Shown: positions 1 to 11,234, counted from the first letter of the stretch. The stretch is 64,000 bases of DNA from Manduca sexta (GCF_014839805.1 NC_051118.1:6998391-7062390), one strand, 5' to 3'. The notes: generated by a model from the letters alone, not told the origin. A program made the numbers and translations.

Positions 1-307
1 GTTGTGGAACGGACTGCCGAGACGAATGTCCGCAGGTTCGAAACCCAAGGGCGCACACCTTTGACTTTTCTAAAATTATGTGTGTATCTCTGAATTATCG
101 CTTGCTTTAACGGTGAAGGAAAACATTGTGAGGAAACCTGCATACCTGAGAAGTTCTCTATGGGAATATCGAGTGTATGTGAAGTCTACCAATCTGCACT
201 GAGCCAGCGTGGTGGACTAAGGCCTAAACCCTCTCAGTAGTAGAGGAGGCCCGTGCTCAGCAGTGAGACAGTAGATAATACACGGCTGATATAATTATTA
301 TTAATAT
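1..307 (+). repeat. SINE-A copy, cut by window start
   Basis: A tRNA-derived SINE entering from outside the window. The head shows a B-box-like GGTTCGAAACC near base 35. The body has the family's conserved blocks (a 'ggtgaaggaaaac' stretch, then 'gtgaggaaacctgc') and the 3' end is an ATT-rich tail. The A box lies off the left edge. At least ten other copies or pieces occur in this window, in both orientations. Confidence 0.8.
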
Positions 308-548
308 TGTATTAAATACTGACTGTCTAATTGCATAAAAAGATAGATGAATAAAGCTTGAATTTATTTAAAAAAAAAAACTATTTTCTCTATAGAAAGA
401 AAATGCTTCAAATCTGAATATTGTTTCCAGAAGTCTGGCAGTGGTGACGAAAATGCAAAAAAAAAATTTACTAATAATTTAAAATAAACCATTTAAAAAT
501 TTTGTTACAATTATGAAGATATAAAAAAGGGTGCTAATTGTAAAAAAA
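308..548. other. AT-rich spacer, nothing recognised
   Basis: Simple AT-rich sequence with short A runs. No ORF, RNA or repeat family was recognised. Confidence 0.5.
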
Positions 549-722
549 ATCGGACTTTATCGCGGTTTTTATATTATATTTTTGCAGAAGTTGCGAAAAC
601 TGGCGCACCCCGCCTAACCATGAAGGCTGCAGTCTTCGAAAGGATGGGAGTAAATTATAATATGAAAATCTGTTTTATTTTTGTATTTTAATGTCTAACA
701 TTCGCATATACATAAATAAGAG
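549..722. repeat. FB fold-back element, decayed
   Basis: Contains the 'gactttatcgcg' block, the 'aggctgcagtcttcgaaa' core and the terminal 'gtctaacattcgc' block of the fold-back family whose best copy is at 59213-59425. The central palindrome is partly lost. Confidence 0.6.
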
Positions 723-1486
723 TGTTAATTATTTTAAAATTAAATGACATTTAAACGATTCATTAAGAATTTAGGCGGATATTTTATACAAATGAAATTA
801 TACAAAATCAAATCATGAATAAAAAAAAATAAGAAAGCGCTATAAAATCGTAAATCATAGAAGCTAACTGTGTGTGGAATTCGAAAAAACTAGTTTTTAA
901 ATTGATCACATCCTAATAGACCACTTTCACTTGCTTAGAGAAATGTTCAATGTAGTTTGAATAAATTACCTTGTTCAAATAGAAAGATAGGCTCCACGAT
1001 TTAGCTTCCTTAGGCTGCATTTCGCAATATACCCCAGTTTCGCCACATATAATGTTTCAATGTTTGAGTTTTTTTTTAATCGAGTTTAAACTCAAACTGT
1101 TTTTTCTTTTGATTCATATTATCAAAAGAATTTTCATTATTATTCATAGATTCGACCTTGAAAATGAAACTGGTAAATGAAAAAAACAATTTCTTTGAAA
1201 ATAAGCATAAATATCAGCCATAACAAAGAGATAGACGGATCCTTCATCAAAACTTAAGCATTTGAACATTCAGCTAGGAAAGAGATACCTCTTGTATTAA
1301 AAAACTACGGCTTGTAGTGAAAAACACATTAATAACAATATTATTAAAAAGGCATGCACTTTAATCAACTTATAAAACAAAAATTATTAGCTTGTTATTA
1401 ATTATCTTAGCGTTCGGCAATCCGCATTCTTGAATTTAAATCTTCTTTCATTCATTTTTTTATACGAAGACGACAAAGTAACTCCA
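723..1486. other. unassigned AT-rich region
   Basis: No coding signal or repeat family recognised. Several short A/T homopolymers are present. Confidence 0.4.
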
Positions 1487-1580
1487 GTGATGGTGTGTTG
1501 TGGGATCCAATAGATTGTTGACTGACGAGAGACGATCAGCTCTTGACAATCGGCATAATTAAACCGACTTGTTGGATGCT
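1487..1580 (-). repeat. LINE-D 3'-end fragment
   Basis: About 90 bases matching the LINE-D family in the same order as the copy at 18565-18785: the 'tccaataga', 'gacgagaga' and 'cggcataatt' blocks. The copy is diverged and truncated at both ends. Confidence 0.55.
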
Positions 1581-2117
1581 ATGGATGGAAGCTCGGTGAA
1601 ATGTGGATCCACGAGTAATTGTCGCTCTATCGTACCTTTATGGGATAATAGCGTGACTTTATAAATGGTGGTAGCCATAATATAAAAGAAGAAGTAAAAA
1701 ACCGTGAGTTTATGTAATACTGCAATTTGTTCACACCATGTTGAATTTTTTAACTTCTCATCCTCCTCTTCATCCTCCGTCCATGGATTATTGGATTTAT
1801 CCATTATGGGAGTGTCATAACACGCCCATGCTGGATAAAAATATAAAAAAAAATACTGCATCAAAACCATTACCGAAAAAAAATATACGTGTCGAATTAA
1901 AAACCTCATTCGTTTTCTTCGTCAGTAAAAAAAAAACAATGTTATTTGACAATTTTAAATGTGGTGTTACACTATATTTTTATATAGTGAAGATGTGACA
2001 TTAATGGCGGATGTTTATTAGTTTGTTTATCTTAAATTCCAGCCATGTTTAAAACCAGATTATACTGATAATTTTATATTCATTAGTAATATTGCAAAAA
2101 TAACGGCAAAAATTTGG
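1581..2117. other. unassigned, two opposed short ORFs
   Basis: A 116-codon minus-strand ORF (1559-1909) and an 86-codon plus-strand ORF (1738-1998) overlap here. The minus ORF has an acidic run and hydrophobic stretches but no family I recognise, and no splice context supports either. Confidence 0.3.
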
Positions 2118-2385
2118 AAATGGAACGGACTGCAGAGACGAGTGTCTACAGGTCAAAATACGTCGACCTTTTAGAAAGAAGAGAAAAAAGAAAGAAACGT
2201 AACGTGTTTATCTTTTGTCAATTATAATTATTAATCACTTTACCGGTGAAGATGCTTGTGGGGGAATCTGTTACCAAAAAAAACTAAATGAGAATGTAAT
2301 TTTCTGCAAACCCGGGGTAAGCTAGCTTGGTGGACTATAATCTAAACTCAGGAGTAGAGAGGGCATGTAACTAGCTATGGATTAG
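2118..2385 (+). repeat. SINE-A copy, old and diverged
   Basis: The head block ('ggaacggactgc', 'gacgagtgtctacaggt') and the 3' body ('ggtggactataatctaaac', 'agtagagag') line up with SINE-A, with many substitutions and internal changes. Confidence 0.65.
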
Positions 2386-2604
2386 TTTATTTTAAAGGTA
2401 TTACTATGTATTATTTATATTTTTCTTGAAACCCGGTTTTACTCTACTCATAAGTAATAATTCCAGGAATTTACAGAAAATTATCACGTTTTTAATTGGG
2501 TTCCTAAAATTATAATATACTTAGAGTGAGTTAGGAAGAATAACAAACTTCCCGACGTTTTAATAAGTTGAACTAAACTGAATCTATCTTCTAAAAAGGC
2601 AAAA

Positions 2605-2725
2605 TGATGTCGGCTTGCGAGACGTAACCATTTCTCGTCTGTCGAAACATTATTTCAACCCCATTCTGCTTACCATCAAGGAGAGTACGATCAATTTACC
2701 GTCCCAGTATACATAAAAAGTTATC
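2605..2725 (+). repeat. LINE-D 3'-end fragment, sense
   Basis: Decayed sense copy: the 'atttctcgtctgtcga', 'ccccattctgcttaccatca' and terminal 'cataaaaag' blocks appear in family order. The TTACCATCA motif near the 3' end is kept. Confidence 0.55.
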
Positions 2726-2919
2726 AGGGAAAGTAAGCCATATAAGTGATTTAAAAAGGAAGCATCTGTCGTCTATTCATCATCAGCAGCATGCAAATTG
2801 CAAAGGCTTTCCAAAAGTTTCCAGACTGACCTTTTAAATGCGGTATGATTACAGCGATTTTCAGCACGTTTATAAAGTCGCGTTTCGCCTGTCATTCATT
2901 TTACTTACAAAATCTTATA

Positions 2920-2931
2920 CCCCCCCCCCCC
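2920..2931 (+). repeat. poly-C tract
   Basis: Twelve consecutive C. It abuts the SINE-K copy that follows. Confidence 0.9.
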
Positions 2932-3222
2932 ATGTAATTCTTATGCGCTCGGTCTCCACACCGAATGCACGCCCATGCATGAGGGGACATATGTCGCGGT
3001 TGCCAATTCACATTGAAACCTATAAGAGCTCGCGAACATTTCGTGGCCTTCTTCCCCTATTCCCATCCTAAGGTTTCCTTCTCCTTTCCCCACACTTCTT
3101 TCCTAGCTATCCTCTCCCAACTTTCCTCCAGCGCCCTAGTCGCTAAGCCGAGGAATTCCAATCCCAATCGAAGGTTATCCCCGGTGTTGACTGCGGGGTT
3201 CGATACCCAAAAAAACCTTATA
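2932..3222 (+). repeat. SINE-K body, 5'-truncated
   Basis: Matches the reverse complement of 62758-63085 in long blocks ('tgcgctcggtct', 'cgcgaacatttcg', 'cttagcgac'-type region). It ends in a short A run near 3215. The tRNA-like head seen in the other copy is absent. The 77- and 97-codon ORFs here are by-products of the repeat. Confidence 0.7.
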
Positions 3223-3377
3223 ATGGGCGCCGAGATGGTGAAGATGGTCAAAATAACATTATGCACTGACCCGCTAATCAGCATGCGTCAAGAATTCTCA
3301 TGTTAAATCATTATTCATATCGCGTCGCAGATTTATGTCAGTACGGTGAGCAGACGTTAATGAAGTTTAATCTATAC

Positions 3378-3482
3378 GAATTTCGAAGGTATGTATTTTG
3401 CCAAACTGCTGTAAATCTATGGGGATAAGGTCTAAAGTATTAACTCTCTTAGGAGTAGAGGCATGTTCCCAATATGAGAAAC
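3378..3482 (+). repeat. SINE-A 3' fragment, decayed
   Basis: Short diverged remnant with the 'gaatttcgaaggta', 'aaggtctaaa' and 'ggagtagaggc' blocks of SINE-A. Confidence 0.5.
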
Positions 3483-3642
3483 ATAATATCAATGTTCATA
3501 CTCTATTTTGTCTTATTTCCTCTGATTAATATGACAACCATATCTCATTACATACATTTAAGCAGCCGTTAATACTCTCAAAGAATACTTGATAAATGGT
3601 CTGTTAGAATGTATCCAAATAAGTATATTTAAATTTCGTAGA

Positions 3643-3858
3643 CACACTCACGCCGTTATCCCCAAAGAGGTAGGCAGAGGCGCAAATAATACACCAACTT
3701 TACGCCGTGTGTATCCCTTGATGTGATAGAGGGCGAGCCTATCGCCATATCTGGCACAAATTCTAGACTCCGAGCTGATACTGAGTATTAAAACCCAATA
3801 TTACTAAGCCGAACCCACCACCACACAACCTATCCATGATCAAAGCCACCAAGGCAGT
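3643..3858 (-). repeat. SINE-C copy
   Basis: Read on the plus strand it starts with the 'cacgccgttatccccaaag' 3' block and continues through 'gaggcgcaa', 'gatgtgatagagggcgagcctatcgccatat' and 'gctgatactga'. The tRNA-like head (minus-strand sense) at the right end is heavily mutated. Confidence 0.75.
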
Positions 3859-4348
3859 TAAACGTAGCTTGAATATAAGGTTTTTGGCAAATGAGGATGA
3901 TAACGTTCGAAACGAAATAGTGCCAGCCTTCGGCAATGCAGATAAACATTTGTAAAACCCAAAAACAGCATGTGGTGCAGATACTGATAAAATACGGCTT
4001 CTAGGTCAATGAATTGTAACGGTGCATACTGGTCTCAGAAAGGTTAATATTTGTCGACTTAAATGCCATAAATGGTGAAATTATCAACTCCAAATGTAAA
4101 CAATAGTTACTAAAATGTATGTTAAAAGTTATTCCCGCCGTGTTAATGAATACGTCTGTAAAAATCAGTGTTTTGTCTATAATTTGACGTCAGCAAGTCC
4201 ATACTAAGTTAATTAAGCGTGATTTCGTCATTGACAAATAATATTTCCAACTCCTTCTTTCTTCATTGGTTTCGTTGGGGGATTAAAGACAGATTAGTTT
4301 TCCCTGAGACATAAATAACTTATGCTCAAAAAGGAATAGAGATGTAAA
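3859..4348. other. unassigned AT-rich region
   Basis: No gene or repeat family recognised. Confidence 0.4.
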
Positions 4349-4597
4349 ATTAATTTATTCCTTATTTCACGAGCCTATAAATGAACTGCTCTAAACTTTT
4401 TTTGTTTTTTTCTTCTTACTTTATCATGTACTGTAGTCTTTACCCTAAACTAATTGAAAAGAGCAACACCAGAGTTTCTTGCCCGTTCTTCTCTGGTGAA
4501 AACTGCTTTCCGAACTGGTGGTAGAGTTAATATTGACGGAATCTAAATAATGTATAACATTTTACAGATTCAAATAAATCATTTCATTTCATAAAGG
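4349..4597 (+). repeat. non-LTR 3'-end repeat, copy 1
   Basis: About 90 percent identical by eye to 35205-35455. Both copies contain 'cacgagcctataaatgaactgctc', shown here as its key block, a 'cagagtttcttgcccgttc' block and a tail of TTTCA-like units after 'aaataaatca'. The tail and the two dispersed copies fit the 3' end of a LINE. No ORF. Confidence 0.7.
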
Positions 4598-4626
4598 GGA
4601 TGGAGATATGTGACAACGGGACACCA

Positions 4627-4930
4627 GCCTAGTTATAAGTCGAACGGACTGCCGAGAGTCGAGATGAATATCCACAGGTTCAAAATCCAAGGGCACGCAC
4701 CTCTGACTTTTCTAAAATTATGTGTAATCTTTGTGAATGATCGCTTATTATAACGGTGAAGGAAAACATCGTGAGAAATCTGCATACCTGTGAAGTTCTC
4801 TATAAGAATTTTGAGGGTGTGTGAAGTCTACCAATCCCCACAGGCCAGCAACTAAGGACTAATATTCATTAGTATAGGAGATCCATGCTCAGCAGTGGGA
4901 CAGTACATACTGGGCTAACTTTATTATATT
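4627..4930 (+). repeat. SINE-A copy, nearly full length
   Basis: Starts with an A-box-like 'agcctagtt', followed by 'cggactgccgaga', the conserved body and an ATT-rich tail. The B box is mutated ('aggttcaaaatcc'). Confidence 0.8.
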
Positions 4931-5075
4931 TTATTATAATGAAGATAATATTAGTAAGATTTTCTTATTGTCAACGAAGTTTACACATAATAACAAATAT
5001 TCCGCTGATGCCTACCTAAATATCTGGTATATTAGAATAGTACTATTATAAGGCTATCTCAATATAAGTAGAAGC

Positions 5076-5147
5076 GGCTCGTTGGTCTAGGGGTATGATT
5101 TTCGCTCAGGGTGCGAGAGGTCCCGGGTTCAATTCCCGGACGAGCCC
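5076..5147 (+). tRNA. tRNA-Pro(AGG): tRNA-Pro (anticodon AGG) with C33
   Basis: Full cloverleaf of 72 nt. The 7-bp acceptor stem GGCTCGT (5076-5082) pairs with ACGAGCC (5140-5146), with discriminator C at 5147. The anticodon stem TTCGC/GCGAG contains one T-G pair. The loop 5106-5112 reads TCAGGGT, so the anticodon AGG is 5108-5110 and position 33 (5107) is C instead of the near-universal U. The T arm has a 5-bp CCGGG/CCCGG stem and a consensus B box (5126-5136). Ten T residues (5158-5167) give a good Pol III terminator. The gene looks transcribable, but C33 should weaken the anticodon U-turn, so it may be a functional variant or a recent pseudogene. SINE-A heads in the window are far more diverged, so this is not a SINE. 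Confidence 0.92.
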
Positions 5148-5157
5148 AACTGTCTAC

Positions 5158-5167
5158 TTTTTTTTTT
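5158..5167 (+). terminator. Pol III terminator of tRNA-Pro
   Basis: A run of ten T starting 11 bases after the tRNA 3' end. Confidence 0.85.
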
Positions 5168-5709
5168 AAATAAAATAGTGGATTACAATTTAGCTTTCTG
5201 GCTCGTTGTAGCAATATAATCTATTCTTTAATATTTCGAGATGGATAATCTATAACTTAATCATTAGATTTTTAGAAATAAAATCTTTTTTGTAAACCCT
5301 ACATATTGTTTGTCCGTTTGACATTCTAGTGAGATCGTTTGTACCTAAACCCTGTGGCAACCTTGACGGCACACATCCTTTGAAATAATGCAAAGATCTC
5401 GATTCTAGAACATTTTGAATTTAATTTCGTTGGTGAAATATTTAATTAGAGCAAAAATACAATATTACCTAATATGTTTCGAACATTCTTGTTTTAAATT
5501 AAGAATTCCATTATTAACGCAAACCACACATTGTGTTATTTATCGTCGTTTCTAAAAGTAGAAGACAAGCACTCACACTCAGCCATATAGCATCGCCTGC
5601 ACATAAATGTGAACACTAAACAGTGTTCAAAAAGGGAATATCTACTTATAATTCAATAAATTATTAATCCGAAATGCCTACCTACAAATAATTGTATATT
5701 AATAAACGA
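5168..5709. other. unassigned AT-rich region
   Basis: No gene or repeat family recognised. Confidence 0.4.
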
Positions 5710-5920
5710 TAAAAAAAGTTTTCCGGGATAAAAGTGGAAAAAAGAGTTTTCCGGGATAAAAGTCCTGCTATACATATATTTACCCGGGATAGAAAGTACC
5801 TTCCCGGGGTCGTAAATTACCGCCATACCAAATTTCATAAAAATCTGTTCAGTGCATTTTGAGAAAATCGATAACAGACAGACAGAAAAGGGGACTTTGT
5901 TTTATAATATGTATAGATGT
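5710..5920 (-). repeat. Helitron-like 3' region
   Basis: Shares blocks with 27895-28090: 'ttttccgggataaaag', 'ccataccaaatttcat', and 'gggactttgttttataata' at the inner end. The block 'gttttccgggataaaagt' occurs twice (5718-5735, 5746-5763). No CTAG terminus is kept here. Confidence 0.55.
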
Positions 5921-6466
5921 GAAAGATTGTAACAATATATTCATATATTCAATATTTGGTTGTTAAAATAAACGCAATCAATTTATCTATTTGAAAACTA
6001 GATACATAATACATAAGCCAAGGCAGTTTTATCCCGAAAAATGCATTGTAGACCTTATACAGGGAAAGACAAAGATCAAAATCATATAAATAAATATATA
6101 TCCAAGCGCCAATGTTAGAAAATATCTTGACGGCTTGCAGCTGAACAATCACTTAGCAGATTGCTAGACTACTGAGACAAATCAATCTCTCTTCCTTACA
6201 AACTTTAAAGGAAGTGCGAAGCAATTTTGTAGACCGGCATAATTAGAGTTGCAGCGATAATGTTGCTGGCTGAACGTTATATTTACAGTTTATAGTATAT
6301 ATATTTTTATTTGCACTTAATATACAAATGTATACAAGCGGACTTAATGCTATAGGCATTCTCTACCAGTGAACTTTAGGGTGGTGCAGAGACAAATCTA
6401 TCTATAATAAAATAAATCAGGTATATTTCAGTTTTGAGTTAAATTGAGTCTCGAAAAAAAATTAAA

Positions 6467-6693
6467 TTTATACAAATATAAAGTTGAAGAATTTGTTTGA
6501 ACGCGTTAATTTATGGAACGGCTTAACCAATTTAGATTTTTTTTCACTAATAGGAGGCTACAAAACTCTAGAGTGCTATAGGCTACTTTTTATCCCGCAA
6601 AAAGTTTCACACGGACCGAGCCGCGGGCATTCATCCCGGGAAAAAATATCCCGGAAAACGATTTCAGGCGGACGGTACCGTAAGCAGAGCTAG
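6467..6693 (+). mobile_element. short non-autonomous Helitron-like element
   Basis: The left end ('ataaagttgaagaatttgt', 'gaacgcg') matches the 5' end of the Helitrons at 29141 and 29429. The right end finishes in CTAG followed by T (6690-6694), the standard Helitron 3' boundary. The interior carries the 'gagtgctataggct' and 'cccgggaaaa' blocks. No Rep/Hel coding. The 69-codon ORF is incidental. Confidence 0.6.
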
Positions 6694-7032
6694 TTTTTAA
6701 TAAAAAAAATATATATTTGTAACAACCGTTAGTTTGTTTAACTCATGTAAAACTTAAAAATATAATTTCCGCCTTCGCGTCAATCAATATCAATACTCAT
6801 GTTTATATAACAATAGAGGTGATATTAAAACGTCATCCAATTTATTAGGTTTTCATTCAAACCGTGGCATTTGGACACCGGCCACTTTTGTTAGGTCAAA
6901 ATAATAAAACGTACATTATACCAATGTCAAGCTATTACGGAGTTTCTATTAATATTGAATTAAGGACATCTTCGTATCTTACTTATGAAAAACAATACAG
7001 TAATAGGCACCGCGCGGACGGTAAATTGACTA

Positions 7033-7092
7033 GTTATAATAATTTATTATGTTTACGCGAATGTTATAATAATTTCTTATGTTTACGCGAAT
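7033..7092 (+). repeat. 30-bp tandem duplication
   Basis: Two copies of a 30-base unit starting at 7033 and 7063, differing by one base (attatg versus cttatg). It lies at the edge of an FB element. Confidence 0.85.
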
Positions 7093-7212
7093 GTTACATT
7101 GGAATTAAACTAATTTTCGGATTCTATCGCGCTTTTTTATATTTTAGTTCTCTCCCGACGTTTCGACGTATAAAAATCGCGATAGAATCTGAAAAGTAGT
7201 TTAATTTCATGG
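7070..7212. repeat. FB fold-back element, small copy
   Basis: Left arm 'tttacgcgaatgtta...ttcggattctatcgcg' and right arm 'atcgcgatagaatctgaaaa...tttaatttcat' are inverted around a short 'ccgacgtttcgacg' centre. This is a compact member of the family at 59213-59425. Confidence 0.7.
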
Positions 7213-8151
7213 ACTAGTTATATTAGAAACAGCTGTCATCTATGCATATTCGTTGATGTTTTCCTTCTCCCTTGAGATGCTTCCCGCCAGTGACGAAGCG
7301 TCCATACTACCCGATTCCTACCGGCTTCCCTTTTAGGTTTATTTACGATTGTTTTAGTTTTTGTTTTCTGCTAAATTGGACGCGATATGTTAACATTTTT
7401 TTTGGCCTCGGGTTACTTTTTCAAAAATGTTACCCTTCGCCTCAGCTACCCGCTGCAAACGGCGCGCTAACAGTATTTCCGAAGCTATATACCCAACATT
7501 TATAAAACATATACTTAGATAACATAATTGCACATTATATTTCTACAATATGTCATCTTAACTTTAGTAGTTTAATTTTTTTATAATGTGGATATTGTGT
7601 CATTTATTTCATAATAAAAATGGCACTAAACTTGTTCACTCTGTACATCTCCAAAAGTACAAATAATTTTAATTTGCAACCAACACTATAAGATGGACAA
7701 TTTAGGAATATTTTTGTAGATTAGAAATTTTAAATACACTTAAAATTGTTTTTTAAATAAATTATTCGTAAATCTTTGCAAATTCCCGCCATAATTCGCG
7801 CGCCGAGAATATATGAAGCGAATGATCAAACCCGTTTACTCGGGAGAGAGTCTTAATATATTAAACCACGATATTATAAAGTGCAAAAGGAATTTCGCTC
7901 CGGTTAGATATTTAAAATACCTTGAAATGGTTTTGTTTTGACAGACGTATGGCCGGATAATATTGTGTAAATATTAAACAAATACACTGTTTTTGTTTGT
8001 AAATAAACAAACGATTAAAATTACACGAGTATTTTTAAGTCTTTTGGACTATTGTGCCTTTTTTATGTTTACCTAAACCATTTTTTTTTAAATTACTGTT
8101 TTTATTTTCGATTCGAAACTTTAGTTATTCAAAAATATAGAATTAAAAAAC
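7213..8151. other. mostly unassigned; short dispersed block
   Basis: The block around 7283-7334 ('gtccatac', 'gattcctaccggcttccctttta') recurs at 8389-8425, so it is a dispersed repeat fragment. The rest is AT-rich with no recognised content. Confidence 0.4.
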
Positions 8152-8365
8152 AAACACACATCACTCTTTATCCGTGAAGGACTAGGCAGGGTTGCAACTA
8201 GGCCCATCACTTTTCCTCTAATGTTCTGTCCCAGAGTGTGATAAGGGGCATATCGCCATAATGAGTACAGAATCCAGACTCCAGACTGATATTGAGAAGA
8301 AAAACCCAATATTATTCTGCTCAACTCGGGATTCGAACCCCAATCAGAACTACGCCACCGAGGCA
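8152..8365 (-). repeat. SINE-C copy
   Basis: Minus-strand sense. The tRNA-like B box is visible as 'gggattcgaacccc' near 8330, followed on the plus strand by 'ccaccgaggc'. The body has 'atcgccata' and 'gtgataagggg'. Confidence 0.75.
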
Positions 8366-8518
8366 CTAATATTAATACTATCTGTGGCGAAGAGTCCATA
8401 TAAGATTCCTACCGGCTTCCCTTTAGTAAAATGAGCAAACAATTCAAATAAATGATTAATATTTGTAGCATAGTGAGCTAAAATAAATAGTCTGCAAACT
8501 CTTGAAAAAATACAGCGC

Positions 8519-8567
8519 ACGTCATACAATAGTAGGTGAATAGCCCTTGAACCAACAAGTATAACTT
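8519..8567 (+). repeat. 49-bp direct repeat, left copy
   Basis: Matches 8749-8797 with about six differences. Together they bracket a LINE-B 3' end and look like an unusually long target-site duplication. Confidence 0.8.
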
Positions 8568-8748
8568 TTTTATTATTGCATTGAATGACGAGACGAGCTT
8601 GCTGTTCGCCTGATGGTAAGCGATACGACCGCACATAAACAGTGGAAACACCATCCAACACCTTGAATTACATAGTATTGTTTGGTAACTATGCTCGCCA
8701 TCCTGAGACATGAGATATTAAGTCTTATGTCCAGTAGCTACACTGGCT
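8568..8748 (-). repeat. LINE-B 3' end, 5'-truncated
   Basis: The plus strand starts with the complement of the A-rich tail (T run, then 'attgcattgaatgacgagacgagc') and continues through 'cgcctgatggtaagcgatacgaccgc'. Only about 180 of 300 family bases are present. The missing part is the 5' side, as expected for target-primed reverse transcription. Confidence 0.75.
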
Positions 8749-8797
8749 ACGTCATACAATAGTAGATGATTCGCCCTTGAACAAACACGTATAACTT
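8749..8797 (+). repeat. 49-bp direct repeat, right copy
   Basis: Partner of 8519-8567. Confidence 0.8.
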
Positions 8798-9084
8798 GCA
8801 CCTAAACCGCTCAAGCCTGTAAACAATATATTTTTATTGTATTAAATACGATAATTTGCATATTTCTATAAAAATAGTAACATGCAAGGTAAACCCGTTT
8901 GTAGTCCTAAATGCGGGTAGATGTATTTTACTTTGGCACTGATAAGTTAATAAAACTATTGCGTCAAGTGATAAGTATTTGTGGCGTTTTGTAGGCATTA
9001 TGGGATGTTATATTTTATAATAAACCTTGTCATGTTTACAATAGGGTTTTTATTTTTAGAATTGCTTTAAAATTTTGCTTAGTG

Positions 9085-9305
9085 TTAATGAGTGAATGAA
9101 TCCCACCTAGCCCAATTTCGGCCACTGCGGCCAGTCTCAACGGAGATCAGCCAGGTACGCAAAAGATATTATAGTGCACAAGTATGTTCGCAATACACAG
9201 GTGCACTCTCGTTTTCTTCACTCTCATAGTCCAGTGACATGGCAATTCGACATGATCGGAGAGAGATCAGGTGCAGGACCAACGGCTTTGCGTACTTAAA
9301 CTTTG
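9085..9305 (-). repeat. SINE-L 3' part
   Basis: Reverse complement of the distal part of the SINE-L copy at 38040-38405 (blocks around 'cggccactgcggcc', 'ctcaacggagatcagcca', 'ggaccaacggctttgcgtact'). The tRNA-like head is missing. Confidence 0.7.
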
Positions 9306-9889
9306 GAGTTTAATTAAGTATTGGAAAAAGTTTTAGTTATCTTGTTATCTATTTCAATTGTATTGTTATTATTGGCATTAGTACTGTTACATTTAGATTT
9401 AGATTATATTGATGTACTTGTTTTGGTCAAGTGCTGTAAGCTTGCATTAAATATAAATAAATCAATTGTAGAAGTTGATTATTAAAGATGGCAGACCTAA
9501 CTTTTCTAAGTGCTGTTAGAGTTTGTGAAGCCGTGGCGCTTAAAATCGTGCGAGCGACTTGCTGTCTGTCGCTTTGCACTTTGCATATTAAGTAAGTATA
9601 AAAAAAATGAAGTCTGTTTTTTGTACGGACCTTAGGTCTTGATATTTCGTGCATATGATGATATATTACATTAGTTATTGTATGAAAAAAAATAATAGAA
9701 ATGTTAAGAATATTACTTATGATGAAATAAAAAAAAATTACAAAAAATTAAACCGCGTTTAAAAACCACTTAAAAGCAAAAATAATTACACATTATTTAT
9801 TATTTACTATACACTAATTTTAGAGTCGGTGGTCAAAATTCGCGATTTCGTTTAATTGGACGATATAATTATTCTATTCTTTTTTTATG
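9306..9889. other. unassigned AT-rich region
   Basis: No gene or repeat family recognised. Confidence 0.4.
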
Positions 9890-10090
9890 GTGCTACCTGC
9901 TACCTCAGAACTTCCTCATGTATGAACCGATTTGGAAAAATCTTTTTTTATTCGAAAGAATATACTTACGTCTAGATTGGTCTCATAGAGTTTTTTTTTC
10001 GAAATCGCTTCAGTAGTTGGGTTTTAAAACTAAAAACAAAACCTTTTTTTGAAGTGGGTTAAAATCTCTCTTATTGAAGTCGTTTAGGTA
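9890..10090 (+). repeat. dispersed repeat, copy 1
   Basis: Shares an ordered series of blocks with 32815-33000: 'tttcgaaagaatatactt...agattggt', then 'gtttgggttttaaa'-type sequence, then 'aagtgggttaaaa'. Similar 'aaagtcggttaaaa' wording recurs near 16080. Family not identified. Confidence 0.5.
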
Positions 10091-10340
10091 GTTGTTACTT
10101 AGCCTACCTCAACAATACTTACCTTTGTAATGAGCAAAGGTGACGTAATTACTGATAATAATGTGTTTACAACACGCACAAAAAGTACAAAACTTTCCTT
10201 TATATTTAAAAACATGCAAATATTTTATATATACATAATATCCTTGGACAAGTGACGGACGTAATGCGCATTTTGTCTTTTGGTGTTTGTAATATGACCT
10301 AAGAATAAATAAACGACAAAATATCATACAACTGTTAGCT

Positions 10341-10500
10341 TCATAGTGGCAACCATCGATATATATGTACTACGTACAAGATTTGACGTTCCAAAGATTC
10401 ATTATGTTCAACAGAATTGAACTGCAATCCATTCAAACTGTCTTTAGTATGGTCTCAACATTGACAGCTTGTGGTAACATAACTCGAGTCTAGTGTAATA
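10341..10500 (+). repeat. dispersed repeat, tgtactacgtac family, copy 1
   Basis: About 140 bases from 'atatatgtactacgtac' to 'aactcgagtcta' line up with 32276-32425 at roughly 85 percent. No ORF. The class is unknown. Confidence 0.65.
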
Positions 10501-10937
10501 GTACAGGATCCCTGGTACACTTTTCATCGTTTATTACTATCAAGCTGATTTTTCGTGAGTAGCTACCTTTTGACTAGACGCCCAAGTTTTTTCCTTACAG
10601 TAATGTTGGTAAATGGTAGCTTAATATGGGTAGCAAACAGCAAGAATAAAATATGTTGATTTGACGAATTTTAAAAATTTATTACTAACCGAATTTTTCG
10701 ATGTTAATTATCGAGATAATTATCTAAATAACGTGAAAAAATATTTGTCCTACAAAATATAAGGTTTTGTGAGGGAGTCCCTCTCTCCAACATGTATCAT
10801 AAACAAGCTCATGAAAAATAATTACTAACCAGCAATTTATTTTTTATTTGTTAGCTAACATTTACATAGCTTACCACTCACATTGTCATACAAATTGCGT
10901 GATATGTCATCTTGGATCTACGTTTAAAAGTTCATTC

Positions 10938-11040
10938 ATAATCTATCTATCTATGCATATTATAAAACAAAGTCCCGGAAAGTTATGTGATCCATTTTCT
11001 CAAAATCTACTGAACGGATTTTTGTACGGTTTATACTAAA
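10938..11040 (+). repeat. Helitron-like internal fragment
   Basis: Has 'tattataaaacaaagtcccg' and 'ctactgaacggattttt', both found in the CTAG-ended elements near 27.5-28.1 kb but in the opposite orientation. Confidence 0.45.
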
Positions 11041-11234
11041 AGATAGTGCAATTCTTATGGAAGGTTCATGTTAATAGTATATTACGTTTTTATGTAAATT
11101 GACTGAAATATAGCGATTACTGTTGAAGAGGTCACGTTGTTGTAAAAAATCGCGTTTGTCATGATTTACGCGGGAAGAACTTTGTGACACTCTGATCTCC
11201 ATGTGTTTATAAAATAATGTTTATTTACTTACGT

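Noticed and set aside
1559..1909. 116-codon minus-strand ORF with acidic and hydrophobic parts
   Set aside because: No recognised family, no splice or promoter context, and an AT-rich region where such ORFs arise by chance.
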